From Clitopilus passeckerianus (lineage: Eukaryota > Basidiomycota > Agaricomycetes > Agaricales > Entolomataceae), in the NCBI GenBank assembly GCA_944990035.1, contig CALYLX010000098.1, positions 186,001 through 250,000 of the forward strand: a stretch of DNA of 64,000 nucleotides, in the 5' to 3' direction. Each line of letters opens with the position of its first letter. Within the stretch, counting starts at the first letter, position 1. The translations under genes were made by a program, and so were the position numbers. The notes beneath the pieces are model-generated. The model was not told the DNA's origin and searched no databases. It saw nothing but the letters and a program-made list of their open reading frames with translations. Shown one piece after another: positions 44,295 through 57,480 of the stretch.

Positions 44295-46651
44295 GTTGGG
44301 ATTATACCCTAATTGATATATTTTCCCTCTGTGCAGGAATACCTATGCCTTTACACTTCCAATGTTGATGATCGGTTTCAGGCCTTCGTTTCCGTTGTAT
44401 CATACTTAGCTGGGTGTTATTTTTCGTTGCTTTCTGAACACTACACACCTGCTCTATTGTTCATATACTCGTCCTAATCTCGCAGCTCGTAATCTTTGCT
44501 TATATGTATATACCATTATTTGTTGTTACCCCCATGTTCCGCACTTGTATCGTTAGGTATTTTGCTGCTATAATATGCATTTGCTCGTGGACTTGTCATA
44601 ATGAATATTGGGCCATGAAGTAATAAGACACACCGATCAGGCCAAAATTCCGCAACAAGGTTGATTCCCTACATGCGCCACATGAAAGGCGACTGCAGAA
44701 AATATTCTTCTGGCTCCTTGCATAGGAAGACGGGCAAGTACAGCAGGGGTTCGTCTGTCTGCCGTGCTACCTGAGAACGCACGTTCGGCATGGCGGCATT
44801 AGGCAGCGTGAGAAGACGGGGATCCGTGCGTCCATCACGATTAAATAAGAACATTGCAATTGTCCTCATGCTAAGCAAGTCTCTCGACTAACGCATAGAG
44901 TCCACCGACAATCAGCGAATTACAAAAGTACATACATGGCCACAAGGTATTGGAGCACCAAGAATGAGTAGTGACACTGCGGCTTTGAAGTCTTGAGTCC
45001 TGGCCGCGTTTTGACACCCCCACGATCACTGATAGACTATTGGGTCGTTTGGTTTACGCGCCGGTGACCAGGGCTTTCTTTCCGACATCCGGCTCAAAAG
45101 AAAGGCACCATTTTGACTTGGACTTGTCGCTTTCCTTGCAAAATAATGTGGCTCCAACCAAATACGTTCTCTTAGGGTGCGGCCTTCCTTAGAAGCCACC
45201 GAAGGCTAATTGGTGGTGCTGTATCTGATATTCTATGCAGAATAATCCCTGACCTTCAATCTCCTGGAAAAAACAAGCGTAAGACGCGTGCTCATCATGA
45301 AAAATGTCGGCAAAGTTTTGGCCCCATTACACCATGGCGGGAATCTTTTGAGCCAACTTTACAGGGTCCATCCCCGTCCATCTGGGCTGCTGAATAGCCG
45401 CTTTGTGAAAAACATATCGTTATCAGTCCACGGCCATCTAGAGTAACCCACTCTCTTGCAAGCATATCTGACACTGGCTTTGTCCTTTTCATTGGACCTC
45501 TTTTGGTTTAGATCATGACTCGAATTACATTAAGGCCCCTTAATAAGGCAATGGCGGATTCAGATGTCCACATAGCCCCTTTCTCGGACGGAAGTATAAT
45601 CTAGGTAGATCACTCACATGTCAGCCGTCCAAGTGGACCAACACTTGCACGGGGTCACCACCTGGAGAGAATTTACAAGGTTCACCACTCACGGATTGTG
45701 GTGTCCCACCGTTCAATGTCCTCGCTGTGCTTCTGCCCGGTCAAAAGTCGTAAACGGATCATCAAAGATGCAGAACCTCGGCAGAATCGGGCGTTCCGGG
45801 TAAAATCGTCAAGTCGAGCACCGAAAGAAGTTAGCACTGAGGGACAAGTTCTCGGAATAGCAATCTGAAAGGGCGCTCGTGCCTGTCTACAAGTTCTAAG
45901 CTTCTGATTATGATTATTCCGGCAAGAAGGGCGGGACCATGAATAATTCTGCCTTCAAGTGCAGCGAAGGGAAAATGTGCACTTAAGGAGTTGATGCGTA
46001 GCAGGATTTGCAACATCTGCAGGGGTCACAAGATTTCGGTGAAATCCTACCATTCTTGACGGCTAAACGAATGATGCGGACTTGGACCAGCAAGTGACGT
46101 AGTCTCCGGGTTATCCTTCCAACAGACTTTTGACTCTCTTGACTCCCATCATGGGATAGCAACGACGCTGACTGAGCCTGACTCTGGGCAGGGAGACCTG
46201 CAAGCGACCACACCGGCTCTCGGTAAACATACGGCGATCGCAGTCGACCTTTTCTCAGAGTCGGGGAGGAAAAATGCGATAGGGGCGGTCCCAATTTCCG
46301 AGATATGATCGAGAAAAGAGTGTCGCGGACTGGTCTCGATCATTTCCACCAACCACGGCACGTTTACCCTAGCTGAAAACCCAGATATCGCCTCTTTTCG
46401 TTCTCGACGGTTTTCTAGAACAAAAGAACTACTTGATTTGGGTAGATTTTCACGAGAATACGCGTTTGAGATCTCAAATGATGTGATGAGGCAAGGATAC
46501 CACGAGCGTACCATATAACCTACCATCAAAACATAGCCCTAAGTGATGAAATGTAGGCAGAAATGGAATATCATGGACAATCGTATGGTACACAATTTCC
46601 GGATGCACATAGCCCTTGGATGGAACAACATGAGTGGACACGCGACAACAG
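44295..46651. other. 2.4 kb spacer between HMG-box gene and RTC1
   Basis: The first 300 bases are T-rich and look like 3' UTR of the HMG-box gene. Several minus-strand frames (44669-44878, 45983-46294, 46149-46529) overlap each other in different frames and none is recognisable. The end next to 46651 is the 3' flank of RTC1. Confidence 0.5.
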
Positions 46652-49600
46652 CTACCTCGCCTGCACCACACTGAGCCAACAATGATGCCCACAACCTCCT
46701 GCACACAAGCGACCCAGTATCTTCAAATCTTTTCTGCTGAGGTCCGGATCAATCAAAAACCCAGTTTCTGCATCGGCGTGGGGCCCGGCAGAACCACTCT
46801 GTTGGCCACGTTTTTGACGATCGTTTCTGGCTGAAGCGGCGGGGTAGACTCCAGTGGCTCGAATGCTGGCAGGTGCGTTCTGTTGGTGATAATCTCGGTA
46901 ACACTCCTGGTGAGCACCATGGTGACAGATGGAACATTGCATGGAAAGCGTCCGTATCGGTAATCGACTGTAAAGCAGAATTGAGGATGGGCGGGGTGAA
47001 TGAAATACCCAAGCGAAACACACCAAACAACGCAACGAGCTACGTAGCTTTGACACTTCGTGCAGTAAGAGTGACCCCCTTTCACGAGGTTCCCTTGATG
47101 GCCAAACCCTTTGGGAGCTGCAATTGGTTTTCTGCATCGACCGCAGGCAGTATAGATAACCGTTTCCACCTTTATCCGATATTAAAAATCCCGCACATCA
47201 TATGAGTGGTCACAACGCACCAAAGTTCTATTTCGGATGGACTCGATCGAGCAGAATTTGCGAAGATGTGCAGCACAAGCGTAGAGGCGAGAGCGCTGTA
47301 GCAAGTCTGGTCAGGGAGACATCAGTCATGCTTCTATGGCCGAATGCATGTGGACGGACCAATATACGAATCCAAGAAGCGACAGGTCCTGCTCCTGGGT
47401 ATTCCCAATTCTTCGGCAGCAGTGAGTGCTAGCATAGCGCACATTTGAACGTTGCCCTGCATGTTATATCAGTAATTTCCCAAGAGCGTCGTCCGTTCTC
47501 CCACATACCTCGTCAGCGTAAGTCTCTAAAGCATCTTGAAGTGCAGTAAAAGCCAGGTCTCGAAATCGCTTTTCATCAGCACGAACGATTTCAATTCGAC
47601 GTTCAGTCAGTTTGTCTGACTCTGGATTTTCCCCCGGGTGCTTATGACCTCCATTGAGAAGGCATGGTTTGGTGAGGGATGTACCTCGATGGCCGATCGT
47701 AGTAGCCATGCCGCCATCCAAAGCGAAATCGGAAAAGGGAAGCGACCTCCGCCTGTCGGGGTCTTTCAAATCTCGCAGGGTTTCCTCCACAGCTAGGCTT
47801 CTAGGGAGAAGCTCCGCATCCTTCCCATTGTTCGATAAGTCCGCGGCCAGCACTGTCCGTATGCTACTCTCTGAATCTTGCCGAGAGAGCGCTGGGAGTG
47901 GACGGGATCCAGCAGCAGGCGTGGTGCCGGTTGCAGCCAGTAAGGCAACGGTAGAACTTCTCCGTGGGCGCCCTTTCTTACGAGAACGAGATCGCTGATG
48001 TCTGGGTCTCTTCGAAATTGATGTAGACCTTGCGCGAGTTGGTGTTCTTGCATAAGCTGGTCGGCTTACGCCTTCGTTCTCATCTGAATCTGGCTCGAAT
48101 TCGGCTTCATTGTCCGTAGACCGAGGAGAAGGGGATGTTTCTTCGTCTTCATCGTCTCGTGGAGCCCAGTCGTCGACCTCTCGATTCCCATCCTGATGGG
48201 AGGCCTCGTCAGAGGACCAACGTTGCTGCCCAGCCACCCGAGACAGTGGGCTGGGAGTCGGAACATTGCTCATGCTCCGCATGTTATGCAGGGCAGGGGA
48301 GGTCACCGGTTGGAAGAGGCTGCTGCTCACAGGAACACCTCCAGGCCCGTTGAGCCCATCACTGGACTCATCACCACCATCTCCGTCCATGACAGTTCCA
48401 CCACCAACCACCAGCTCTTCATCCTCATCCGAATCGGAGTCGTCAAGTGCTCCTTCTCCTACATGTCTCAAGCTTCCACTCCCTCCACCAGCATTAGATC
48501 CTCTCTCCGCGGGGCTCAAGCTGTGAGAACCATGGACGGAGAATGATTGTCTTCGATAGACAGAGATTGAGGATCGGCGGGAAAGATCTATATCACCAGT
48601 GCCGTAATCGATGGGTCTAGAGCCATAGAAGGAGGGGCGGCGAGGGGTCAAAGAGTAAGGAAGGGGAGGGAGGCCATTGGGCAGCTGACGAGGAGACGAT
48701 TGCGTAGACGACACAGGTGTCAATCGGCGGGATCGCGAAACTGAGCCAGATGTGCTTCTGCTTGGAGGTGGTGGAATGACAGGGGCAGAAGTGCTATGTC
48801 CGCTCGGACTCGCTTTGCGGAGTTGAGAAGGGAGGATCGGCTGTGAGGTTGACGAAGGTGGAGGAAAACTGTAATTGGAGGGAGGTAATGGCGGGGACAC
48901 CACGGGTACATGGGCAGGTGTGTTTGTTCGTGAGACGGGCTTCCTAGAAGATTTTTTCTCTGCAGCTGCTGTCGCCAGTTCGCTCAAAGATGCGCCGAGG
49001 AGAAGCCATGTTTGGCCTATCTGAGCCTGCTTGGCATCAAATGCAACCTACTCTCAACCAGTGTGATAATGTTGATCACCACGCAGAGATGACTACTTAC
49101 CTGAGCGTTTAACTTGCAAACTCCAACTCTATCCCTTTTACTCTCTTCTAACGCTGTCCCGGTTTCATCGTCGCCCCAAATAACATATCCCTTCGCGAGT
49201 CGCTCAAAGACTTCCAAATTTGCTTCCGCATCGTCGACCACTATTGTTCCAACATCTTGTTCTCCCCTTGGAGTATACCGGGGATCACCGATCGCTTTGA
49301 GCTTGACGTTGTACCGGTCAGCGTTTTGGCGCTTATCCGCAGGTCTAGAGATGTGCCTCAAGTCAGTTCCTGGTTTTCGCAAAATCACACCCACTCAAAG
49401 GCTAAGCCTTAGGGGGGTAAATAAAAACTCAGAAAGAACCACACTTACATGTCATCGTACGGAATCTCCCATCTGCTATGTTTTGTCACGGTATTTGTGA
49501 CAAACGTGAGAGAGCCGGAGGCATCCCACGTCGCAGTTGACCGAGTGATGCTATCAATAGGCTTTGTGCAATCCCTGAGATCAATCTGAGAAAAGGTCCC

Positions 49601-51546
49601 CGAAGAATGCTGGGTCCAAATCACGTCTGATTCAGACCCAAAAACCAGGTCTAGAGCGCAAAAAGGTCAAATGAGCGCCTTGTCCAAATCGAGAATCCCC
49701 AAGAGAGAGACGGTTGGACCTTACCTGTCACGCTACCCTCGGCCGCCGACCCGGTAACTGACCACTTTGCAATCCAACCCCTCCTCACATCCCAGATCTC
49801 CACTGCATCCCCTGCCACGATGGCTGCACTTGGCCCTGCACCAATTGTAGCCGCCCCTCCCAAGCGACTTTCGGGACCGAACCCACTGGCCCCAGGCAAG
49901 GTCGAGGATCTGCCACCGACGACTTCTGACGACAACCGTGTTGCGCCGCTGCCAACCACACCCGTCTCCGCTCCTCCTCCCCTCGCTCCGCCGTTTGCGA
50001 AATGAGAAGCTGATGAACTCTGCATTCCTCCACCTCCCTGCCCGAGCAAATCTGGGTTTGACCCTGGTGTAAACTCGGCATTCGACACGACCGCGAGTTC
50101 ACACTCGTATTCTGGCCGCCACACGACCCGCCTGACTGGGAAGGAGGGATGCAGGATATACGTCGGTCGATTCCGCATTTTCCCTCCTGCTTCGCCAGAA
50201 CCAGTCGAACTGTTTGCCGCTTGTGGTATGGCAGATGTGAGATCCCAAACTTTCACACAGCGATCCAGACCGCCACTGGCGAGCCATCCCAGGCCGTTAT
50301 TTGGTGAGGTATCTGGCAATCCGCCGGCATCGGGGCCGCCTGCACCGGACAAGGATATATGAGAGTGGGCAGACGTGGGTATGGCAAGTGGTGGATGAAG
50401 GTAAGAATAGCTGTAGCTGGCAGGAAGGCGATTACACCAATCAAGGCTGGTAACCGAGCCTGAATGTGCTACTGGCAGTCGATCGAGGCATCCACGTTGG
50501 CCCATCGAGAGATCCCATCTGAGAAGCGAAGTGTCAGAAACGTCGTCATGAAAGGCGGGGAGAAGAGTTGAGACGAGGGACACGGATTGGGGTCACGCTC
50601 AGGCGAAGGGGAAGAAACGAACCTCCAAATGCTCCCGTTATCTTGGCCGACAATGGCATAGAAGGGGTGTGCGATACTCGGCGAAAATGCGAGGCTTCTG
50701 ACAGCTGCCGGATGATGTACACGGAGGATAGAGCGGTCAAAACTCCTCAGGTCCTGGATATCGTGTTAGACAATAGACGATGATTTTTGAAGGCACAAGA
50801 CTCACCCAAACGCGTAGATCACCGTCTGATGACCCACTTATGCAGTAATGGTGTACGACATGGGATACACACATCGCGTTGATAGACCTAATATGGTCTC
50901 TACATTTTCGTTCTGTAAGAATCTGAGGGTCAGAATCTGGCCATAATCACGAGAAGCAGGCTGAAAAATATGCCGCAAGACCAGTACTCACTTACCGAAC
51001 TTGCTAGCATCCGTCCTGTTGATATCCCATAGAATCAGCTCCCCGTTTCTTGCGCTGGTGATGATCTTGTTGCTGTAAGCTAGTCCTTCAGTCAGCAGAT
51101 GCCCAAACCAGGGGCTTAGCACAGTTAGACGTACTTCCCCATCCCCAAGCGACATCCGTGCTGGCACAGTCAATCTTGAGACCGCTACCCTCCCAGAAAT
51201 TCCTTGATGCGTCAATACGGTATCCGCCTTTCCCGACAGAAGACTTGTGTCCTGGCGCCGTGTTGTACGAACCATCATGAACCGATATGATTCTCAAGGC
51301 TGAAGCAGAGGCACAATTAGCCCTCAAGAACAAAGTACCAGAAAGAACACCGAACGTACAATCTTTTCCCGTAACAGCACACATGCGACCATCTTCATTC
51401 TTTGATATCGCGCCTCCACCACTTGGAGTTGCTCGATAGAACCGAACATACTTTGTTCGACCCAAATCAGGCCCGGTTGACCTTGGGTCTGCGTATATTC
51501 CGTGGCCGTCGAGGTTGAGCCGAAGGTTGACTAGTCTGTTGCTCAT
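46652..51546 (-). CDS. RTC1: SEA/GATOR2 complex subunit RTC1 (WDR24/Sea2 type)
   Basis: WD-repeat and RING-type subunit of the vacuolar SEA (GATOR2) complex, which controls TORC1 in response to amino acids. The N-terminus at 51546 leads into a beta-propeller with blades visible as NKIITSARNGELILWDINR, SGSSDGDLRVWDLRSFDR, YAIVGQDNGSIWRWDLS, GWLASGGLDRCVKVWDL and VEIWDVRRGWIAKWSV. A 500-residue low-complexity Ser/Pro/Asp-rich linker (about 47500-48990) follows. The alpha-solenoid exon GNVQMCAMLALTAAEELGI and LLQRSRLYACAAHLRKFC then lead to the C-terminal zinc-binding module, rebuilt across an intron: TACGRCRKPI, YCTKCQSYVARCVVC, CSICHHGAHQECY and CAGGCGHHCW. The stop is at 46652. Domain order matches WDR24/Rtc1 exactly. 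Glycine-rich loops inserted in the propeller are species-specific decoration. About fifteen introns are implied; no break was seen. Confidence 0.92.
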
Positions 51547-52451
51547 GGCATGGAGGCTGGTGGTGTTTGTCGCTTGTTATGTTGTCGTTGGCTCGAATGG
51601 GAAAGCTGATCCCACCTTTGTCACCGACGCCCACGATGCATAACACTCTTTAAGCAACCAGCAACACCTTCTTGGAATTTCATTCTCGAAGCCTCCTATG
51701 ATGAAGAATCCGTCTACTGGATGATCTTTGCCGACGCGGCCAAGGGCCTCCAGCTACATTTGCACCCAGCTGGGTGCGACGACCATCTTTCCACCTTTAA
51801 CAACTGCCCTCAAAACCACAGAAAATCTGCTCTCCTGGCGTTTATTTTCTTATCGTGCTTCAGTAGCGCTTGAAGCTTGCATACGCGCCAGGTTACCCAG
51901 TGAGCTCGTTGAAATCCTCCTGCCTGTGGCCACTCGGAGTCTTGAAGTTATCAGCACAACCAAATCAAGCTTTGATTCGTAGCTCAAACTTAGCACGTTA
52001 ATCCAAGTGAGTATGTCTTTGCTCAACATAACCTGACAGAAATCAACGGAACATCGTCTACTATAGCGCGCTGCTTCTCCGCAAGGACCCACTACCACAC
52101 AAGACCGCATCTCAGAACCCAAAGTCTGGTCTAGCGAAGACACGTTTCCTCTTCATACTACTTTCCCGAGTGCCAACGCGTCGCCGATTATGCTCTTCGA
52201 GGTAGGCCGTCGACGAATTGGGCCTCCATTAGGGAAGGAGTCATAGGATTAGTGACCCTATACGCTTGGTAGACAGAATGGAAAGAACTTTTACCCAACC
52301 TCACACGTCCCGCGAGCATCCAACATCACACAAAATGAAAGAATGAGAAGCTTCATGTATTCGCTTGAAATAATTCTCGACCCGCTTGGGCTTTCTACAA
52401 TCGATAAATCAAATAATAGTCTGTCCAAAATTGCATCTATCTCCATCCTAC
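51547..52451. other. Spacer between RTC1 and fasciclin gene, possible small exon
   Basis: The region has the promoter of RTC1 and the 3' flank of the fasciclin gene. A plus-strand frame at 51728-51982 and a possible 60-codon exon at 52067-52246 (after a TATAG acceptor, ending in FEVGRRRIGPPLGKES) might belong to one small gene, but I could not find a start and join that I trust. Confidence 0.35.
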
Positions 52452-53977
52452 TCAAGGGGACAAGACAGCGAACCCACCAATCATCATGCTGAGGAAGATT
52501 ACGAGGCAAGCGACAGCCCTGGCAGCCCAAGCATCTCCGCGAACGATGCTTTGAGCGGTATTCCTGTCACCATCGTTGCGTCCATTGCCCGAATTGTTGT
52601 TATCTGCGTTATTGGCGCCAGTGGCTTTGGAACCGATTGGGCCGGTCTCAGTGGTCGGGACAGCAGCAGTTGAAGTAGCAGATTGATAACTGCCGAAGAT
52701 ATTAACGGTGAGACGAGGGTTCGTGATAGCAAAACTTACGCAGCAGAAGCTTTGGAGGCATCGGTATCTACGTTTGCAAAGACATCGTTGATGTAATGCA
52801 CGACACCATTCTGGACCAAGGCGTCGGACCTCACGATTCTTGCAGTAACATTGCCATTGATAACGTAGGTACCAGTAGAGTTGGTGCTGAAGGAGAAGTT
52901 CTGACCAGAGGCGGACACAACGGCATTCTCTTCGCTATTGAGCTGCGGAGAGTAGAACGTGGATCCATTGACATACTAATGAAGGACGTTAGAATTGGCG
53001 TAAACATGTATACGAATGATATATGCTCACATGATTGCCCAGAAGAGCACTAACGGCAGTATCGTTCGCAGTAAGTGTGGTGAGTGCAGTGCCAGCGGCC
53101 CGTAGGGCATCATCCGTTGGGGCGAAGAGCGTGAAACCTCGAGTGTTATTGGACTCCAAAGATTGGACCACGAACTGCGAATCATTATTCATCCTTGAAG
53201 AGGTCAGGACACCAGTGAACGAGGAGGCGTTTGGGTATGCTTCCAGAACAGACGTCAATCGCCCAGGAGGAGCGAGAACACCGTTGATCCCAGCCAGAAG
53301 AACATTGCCATTCAGCGCCGTGGTGTTAACAACGTCGACTTCAGGTCTAAATGCGCATAAGTATGTTATGTATAACGTGGGAGAAGGCGCAACATACGAT
53401 TGATTGAGGAAGTAACGAGTATCATCCGAGCTATTGCGTGTCCAGACAAGCACTTGGCCTTTGCCGCCTTCCAAGTTGACCATGGGCGAGTTCGTCAGCA
53501 GGGTGCGACCAACAATGACAGAGGGCAAAGTAGCAGCATCCAGTGAGGTAGGCCCAGCAGTATCGTTGACGAAGCTTCCTGGAAGGACATGGTAGGACAA
53601 AGCAGCAGCAAGCTCCTCCGGCGTGTCGTTGAGGCCCGCTAGATCTGGATCGCTGACTGTAACTTCTGTCAGAAAAGGCGCATATATCCACTTTCAAGTA
53701 GCAAATACTCACATGCGGCGTTGTTGGGAGCGAAAACGGTGTGATTGCGATCGCCAGTAGAGAGCTCAGAGACGATGCGTTTACCAACATCAGTACCATT
53801 AACACTAGCCAAGGCCTCTGCAAAGGCGGTGAATCCAGCATTTTTCAGCGCATCCAGAAGACCAGAAAGATTGGAATTTGAAGAGTTGCCAGACGCCTGC
53901 GCCTGTACTGGAGAAATACGGAAGGAAAGTGGGATTAAGGCCGAAAGACCATAGAGTGCGGTACGGGTAAGATACAT
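52452..53977 (-). CDS. Fasciclin (FAS1) domain cell-surface protein
   Basis: Extracellular adhesion-type protein with two FAS1 domains. The start at 53977 opens a signal peptide (about 26 residues). FAS1 domain 1 has the hallmarks NHTVFAPNNAA and LSYHVLPGSF; domain 2 has GFTLFAPTDDALRAAG and, near its end, GVVHYINDVF. The C-terminus is a serine/threonine/asparagine-rich stalk followed by a hydrophobic tail (ARAVACLVIFLSMMIGGF) and stop at 52452, consistent with a GPI-anchor signal. Around twelve NxS/T sites predict heavy glycosylation. Four to five introns are present. Fungal relatives occur at the cell wall, where adhesion or fruit-body roles have been proposed; for this protein that is inference. 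Confidence 0.92.
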
Positions 53978-55182
53978 AATGGCGGGGAGAAAAGAAAGGG
54001 ATGAGGATATCCTGAGGTGAGGGTTTATATAGGTCACTAAAGGGAGATTCGCTGAATGACGTCGATGAATTAAGTTTATGTGTGTTTATTTCGAGGGCTC
54101 GTCGTGCTGAACCCACAGGCAAAGTCTAATCTCATCGGTATTGAATAACACAGCAGAGTCTCGCTGAGTTCGAAGTGTCTGTTCCGTTGGTGAGCGATTA
54201 CGTTACCGCATGTCAAGTTATCATGCCACCGATCGTCCCCGACTTGGTCTCCGACCCAATTGTTCGGTAAGATTTGGTTGTAGATTAGCCTGGAAGGTAC
54301 CCAATGGGGCTTTAATAATCGCGATTCACACAAATGTCCGGTGTGTGTCCACTTTCCAGGTTGTTGGCCGTGAAACAGGTAGAATTGCACATAATTGCAC
54401 CCGATTGCAAGCGTGTATGATTGCTATCAAGGATTGCACCCGAATACCTCTTTAACGCGACGCGTTATTTTGGCATGTTTGGTAGACAGCGGCTACAGAT
54501 GAGCGGTCCGCCACGGACCATTTTTTGATCACCGGCATCTTCCACTGGCAAGGCCGTTCACTCTCTCAACACCTGTCACCAAAAGTACTTCACGTTCACG
54601 GTTCACGCCTCAAGTTGAACACTCAACTACCGTTGCGTTCAATGAAATAATGCCGTCGTATTATTCTTAGCAGATAGGTTTAAAAAAATTCAAATGCAAG
54701 CGGGGGCACGTTCTCTGGCGTACTTCGTGTTCCGATGCAATGATCTCGACGCCTCTATTTCTCTCCATGGCCAGGCTATTCGCAAAGCAGGCTAACGCTG
54801 AGCCAACTTTTATGCGACGTCTGTCTACCAGAGGCTCTGAAAGGCGCTTTGTTTGGATGACAGTGCCTCTATGTGCGGAGTCCATCAGGATGCCCACCCC
54901 GCAGCAAGGTTCCTTAATTTCAGTGTCTTCTTGAATAATACATTCTTGAATGGGATTGGCTGTAATAAAACTTTGATAGCTACGGTCTGGCGCTTGGTGG
55001 CTGTATCGAAGGTTGATTGACCCCGGTAGTCAGGATTTCTCACCGACTTCCAGAAGGCCCTTATAAAGTTAACAGCCATGGTTACCACACGGTTCTTTCT
55101 CGCTATGAACCTCTCTTCTATATAACAAAATTTTTGGACGCCCTCGTGTCTCTAAACCCTCTTCTACTACTTTCTTTGCAAT
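53978..55182. other. 1.2 kb spacer
   Basis: Divergent spacer holding the fasciclin promoter and that of the DUF6533 gene. No coding signal or repeat was recognised besides the TATA box. Confidence 0.5.
54024..54029 (-). promoter_or_regulatory. TATA box of the fasciclin gene
   Basis: TATAAA on the minus strand, 47 bases upstream of the start codon at 53977. Confidence 0.5.
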
Positions 55183-56631
55183 ATGGTATTTCCTCATCGA
55201 CTAGATCGTGATGACGCGGACAGTCCTCAAGCACCAGCCCAAACCAATGGAGTCAGTATTTACCTTTTGTGTTGACCACAAACCTACTAACCAGGTTCGG
55301 GGTTGGATGAACAGTACATAGATGGTAGGCTCCACATCGTTCTCTGCAACCTCTAGCCTTCCGCTCACCAGCAAGGATAGCCATTTGCTTGACCATCATT
55401 GTGAGTACCCTGCTACTGCGCGAGTGCGTGACATCGTACTCAACCCACGCTCTGCGACGCATAGGTCTACGATCTGATGTTGACCCTTCCCCTCGAGGTC
55501 AGCTTGATCTGGAGTTCCAAATGGAGCGTGACAAAGATACTGTACCTCCTCTCGCGGTACTTTCCAATATACGTTTTCACCTTCTACCTCCTGTGTAAGC
55601 TTAGCAGAAGTTACGCCCAGCATGCCTTAACGTTGACTTCCTTCTCAGACGACGTTCCCTCCGGACCGCTCGCGGCTTTTGCGGGTAGGTCGGGCTTGGC
55701 CCCAAAGTTGTCCGATTGTACGACCTCAGCCCTTTCACGATCATCGAGATGTTCACAATATTCGCAGGGCTTTTAAACGTCAACTTAGTCGTCGTAGAAG
55801 GTAAGTCATCTCTATCTTCCTCAATATCTTTAGCTCAATCTACAATTCTATAGCTCTATTTTCCTTACGAACATGGGCAATCTGGAATAGAACTCGGGTT
55901 GTTGGGATTCTGTTACTGACACTCTTCTCGACCGTATGGATCACAACCTTCGTGCTTCTCATCCTGGTTCAAATTGACAAATTCGACAACAACATCTTCA
56001 CCCCGCTCAATTTTGGCATGCTGACGGGATTCTATTTCTGTGAGTAGTAACACCTACCCTGGTGGCCAGAGATATCGTATCTGAACAAATCCTAAGGTAC
56101 CTCAACACTGATGTGCATAAGAGCCCATCAGTCCTGTAAGTCCTCGAACATTCGATCTCTTCCTGAAGCACGTTAATAAACCGTATCAGCTCTACTCCCT
56201 GGAACGAGTTTCATGAGGACTATTAACTTGCATGGTCAGTTCAATTGGCATCAAATGATGGTGCTCGTTCTCACTTCGCATCAGGCGTCTTCTACTACAT
56301 ATTCCTGTTCATTCTCTCCCTCTTCTCTTTGATATTCTCTATCGTGCATAGACGTGAAGTAAGCCCTCGTGTCGCATCCACAACTCTTACCATCTAATCA
56401 TCTCGTTCCTTAGGTTCAGCAAGTGCTACCGAGGTGAGCCGTCATCCCATACGATTTCATCGCTTGACTTTAATCATTTTCAGAGTGCTACAGCTCCTCT
56501 TCACCATCATGGTCACCCGCATGACTCTCAACTTGCGAGAGTCCGGAAGACGCACAATGCGAGGTGTTAACACGGGCTTGCACACCTCGGAGTTCTACAA
56601 CGTCCCGACCCAGACTCGGTCCTTTCGATAG
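55183..56631 (+). CDS. DUF6533 multi-pass membrane protein (paralogue 1)
   Basis: Member of an agaricomycete-expanded membrane family with an N-terminal DUF6533 domain and about seven helices; function unknown. The diagnostic segment is YDLMLTLPLEVSLIWSSKW followed by SVTKILYLLSRYFPIYVF. Downstream exons give LLNVNLVVVE, ALFSLRTWAIWNRTRVVGI, helices to FGMLTGFYF, and a C-terminal VLQLLFTIMVTRMTLNLRES with stop at 56629-56631. The ATG at 55183 is plausible (MVFPHRLDRDDADSP), but I could not resolve the joins between it and the DUF6533 exon, so the N-terminus is uncertain. The 3' exon shows clear paralogy with the gene ending at 61131, including the shared TRMTLNLR block. Confidence 0.82.
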
Positions 56632-57079
56632 CTGGCGATGCAGCGACCGACATTGATCCACGCCGCCAAATGTCAAAGAATAAAGCCCGGATCATGTACA
56701 CATCCTAGAGTCGACCCGAAACAGTCCCTCACGGCACGTTCTTAGCCTTGCCGCAGACACCCGCCCCGTGGAATGGGCGTGCATGACGCCAGATGACGCA
56801 TATGTCCGGGGATGTTTCCGGATAATAAGTAACTTGAATAGCCTAGAGTCCTCTCCTTCCGATGAAGCGACAAACGGTTCAATCGACTTCTCCGCCGAAC
56901 TCATTCTCTCATCGTTGGGGTGAGGGTCAAATTCAAAATTTCGATTCAAAATGTCAACAACAGAATTACATACTACAGTTAGAACAAATAGATCTACAGG
57001 CGTTACAATCGTTACGGAGAATACAAAGGATGCACCAAGTACAAAGTTGGTTGTGAATCATGAGGATACCTTCAACGCC
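56632..57079. other. Spacer after DUF6533 paralogue 1
   Basis: No gene recognised in these 450 bases. A 64-codon plus frame at 56951 lacks any distinguishing feature. Confidence 0.45.
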
Positions 57080-57480
57080 AGTCGGAGCGTCGACTCTATA
57101 GGGCATGATACAGTGTCTTCACCACAATCCCACGCGAATTTATAGTCGCCAACCTCAGCGCAGTAGTATCGGTGGCCCTCGATGCTGTATGTGTGTTCAC
57201 GGGAGCCGCAAAATGATTCGCCTTGGAGGAAGCATGGGACTTGTGAGGGACGGGCATTTTCGGCGGTACAACCCTGGAAGATAACAATGGATTCAGTCAG
57301 GCTGGAGCTATCGACAGGAAGACCAACGCACCTGTTCGTTGAAGTTTCGTCCGATATTGAACGCAGCTACGAGGTCCAGGAAGAACATGTAGAAGAGGAT
57401 GGCAAGTATATGGAGCTTCAAGCAAACTTCATTCAGCAACACGATAAAGGACAATGACGCGTCAAACCCACCTGCATACT
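57080..57480 (-). CDS. Cysteine-containing membrane or secreted protein, partial model
   Basis: Two exons joined by a convincing 58-base intron (GTGCGT donor, CTGAC branch, TCTTCCAG acceptor, about 57286-57343) encode a hydrophobic segment (KLHILAILFYMFFLDLVAAF), then NIGRNFNEQ, then about 70 residues with evenly spaced cysteines (GCTAEN, VPCFLQG, SFCGS, YYCAE, WDCGED, VSCPIE) and a stop near 57080. The 5' end is unclear: upstream lies a signal-peptide-like stretch (RHFFALAAAVLVVESP), but it does not connect in frame without a base change. It may thus be a decayed gene or a gene with an unrecognised intron. I know no family for it. A 91-codon plus-strand frame covers the same bases and cannot be excluded as the true gene. 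Confidence 0.4.

Noticed and set aside
46753..47205. Independent zinc-finger gene
   Set aside because: The cysteine-rich frames are the C-terminal RING-type module of RTC1 after splicing.
47464..48987. A 507-codon frame as a separate serine-rich gene
   Set aside because: It is the low-complexity linker exon of RTC1; exons on both sides join it in frame and complete the RTC1 domain order.
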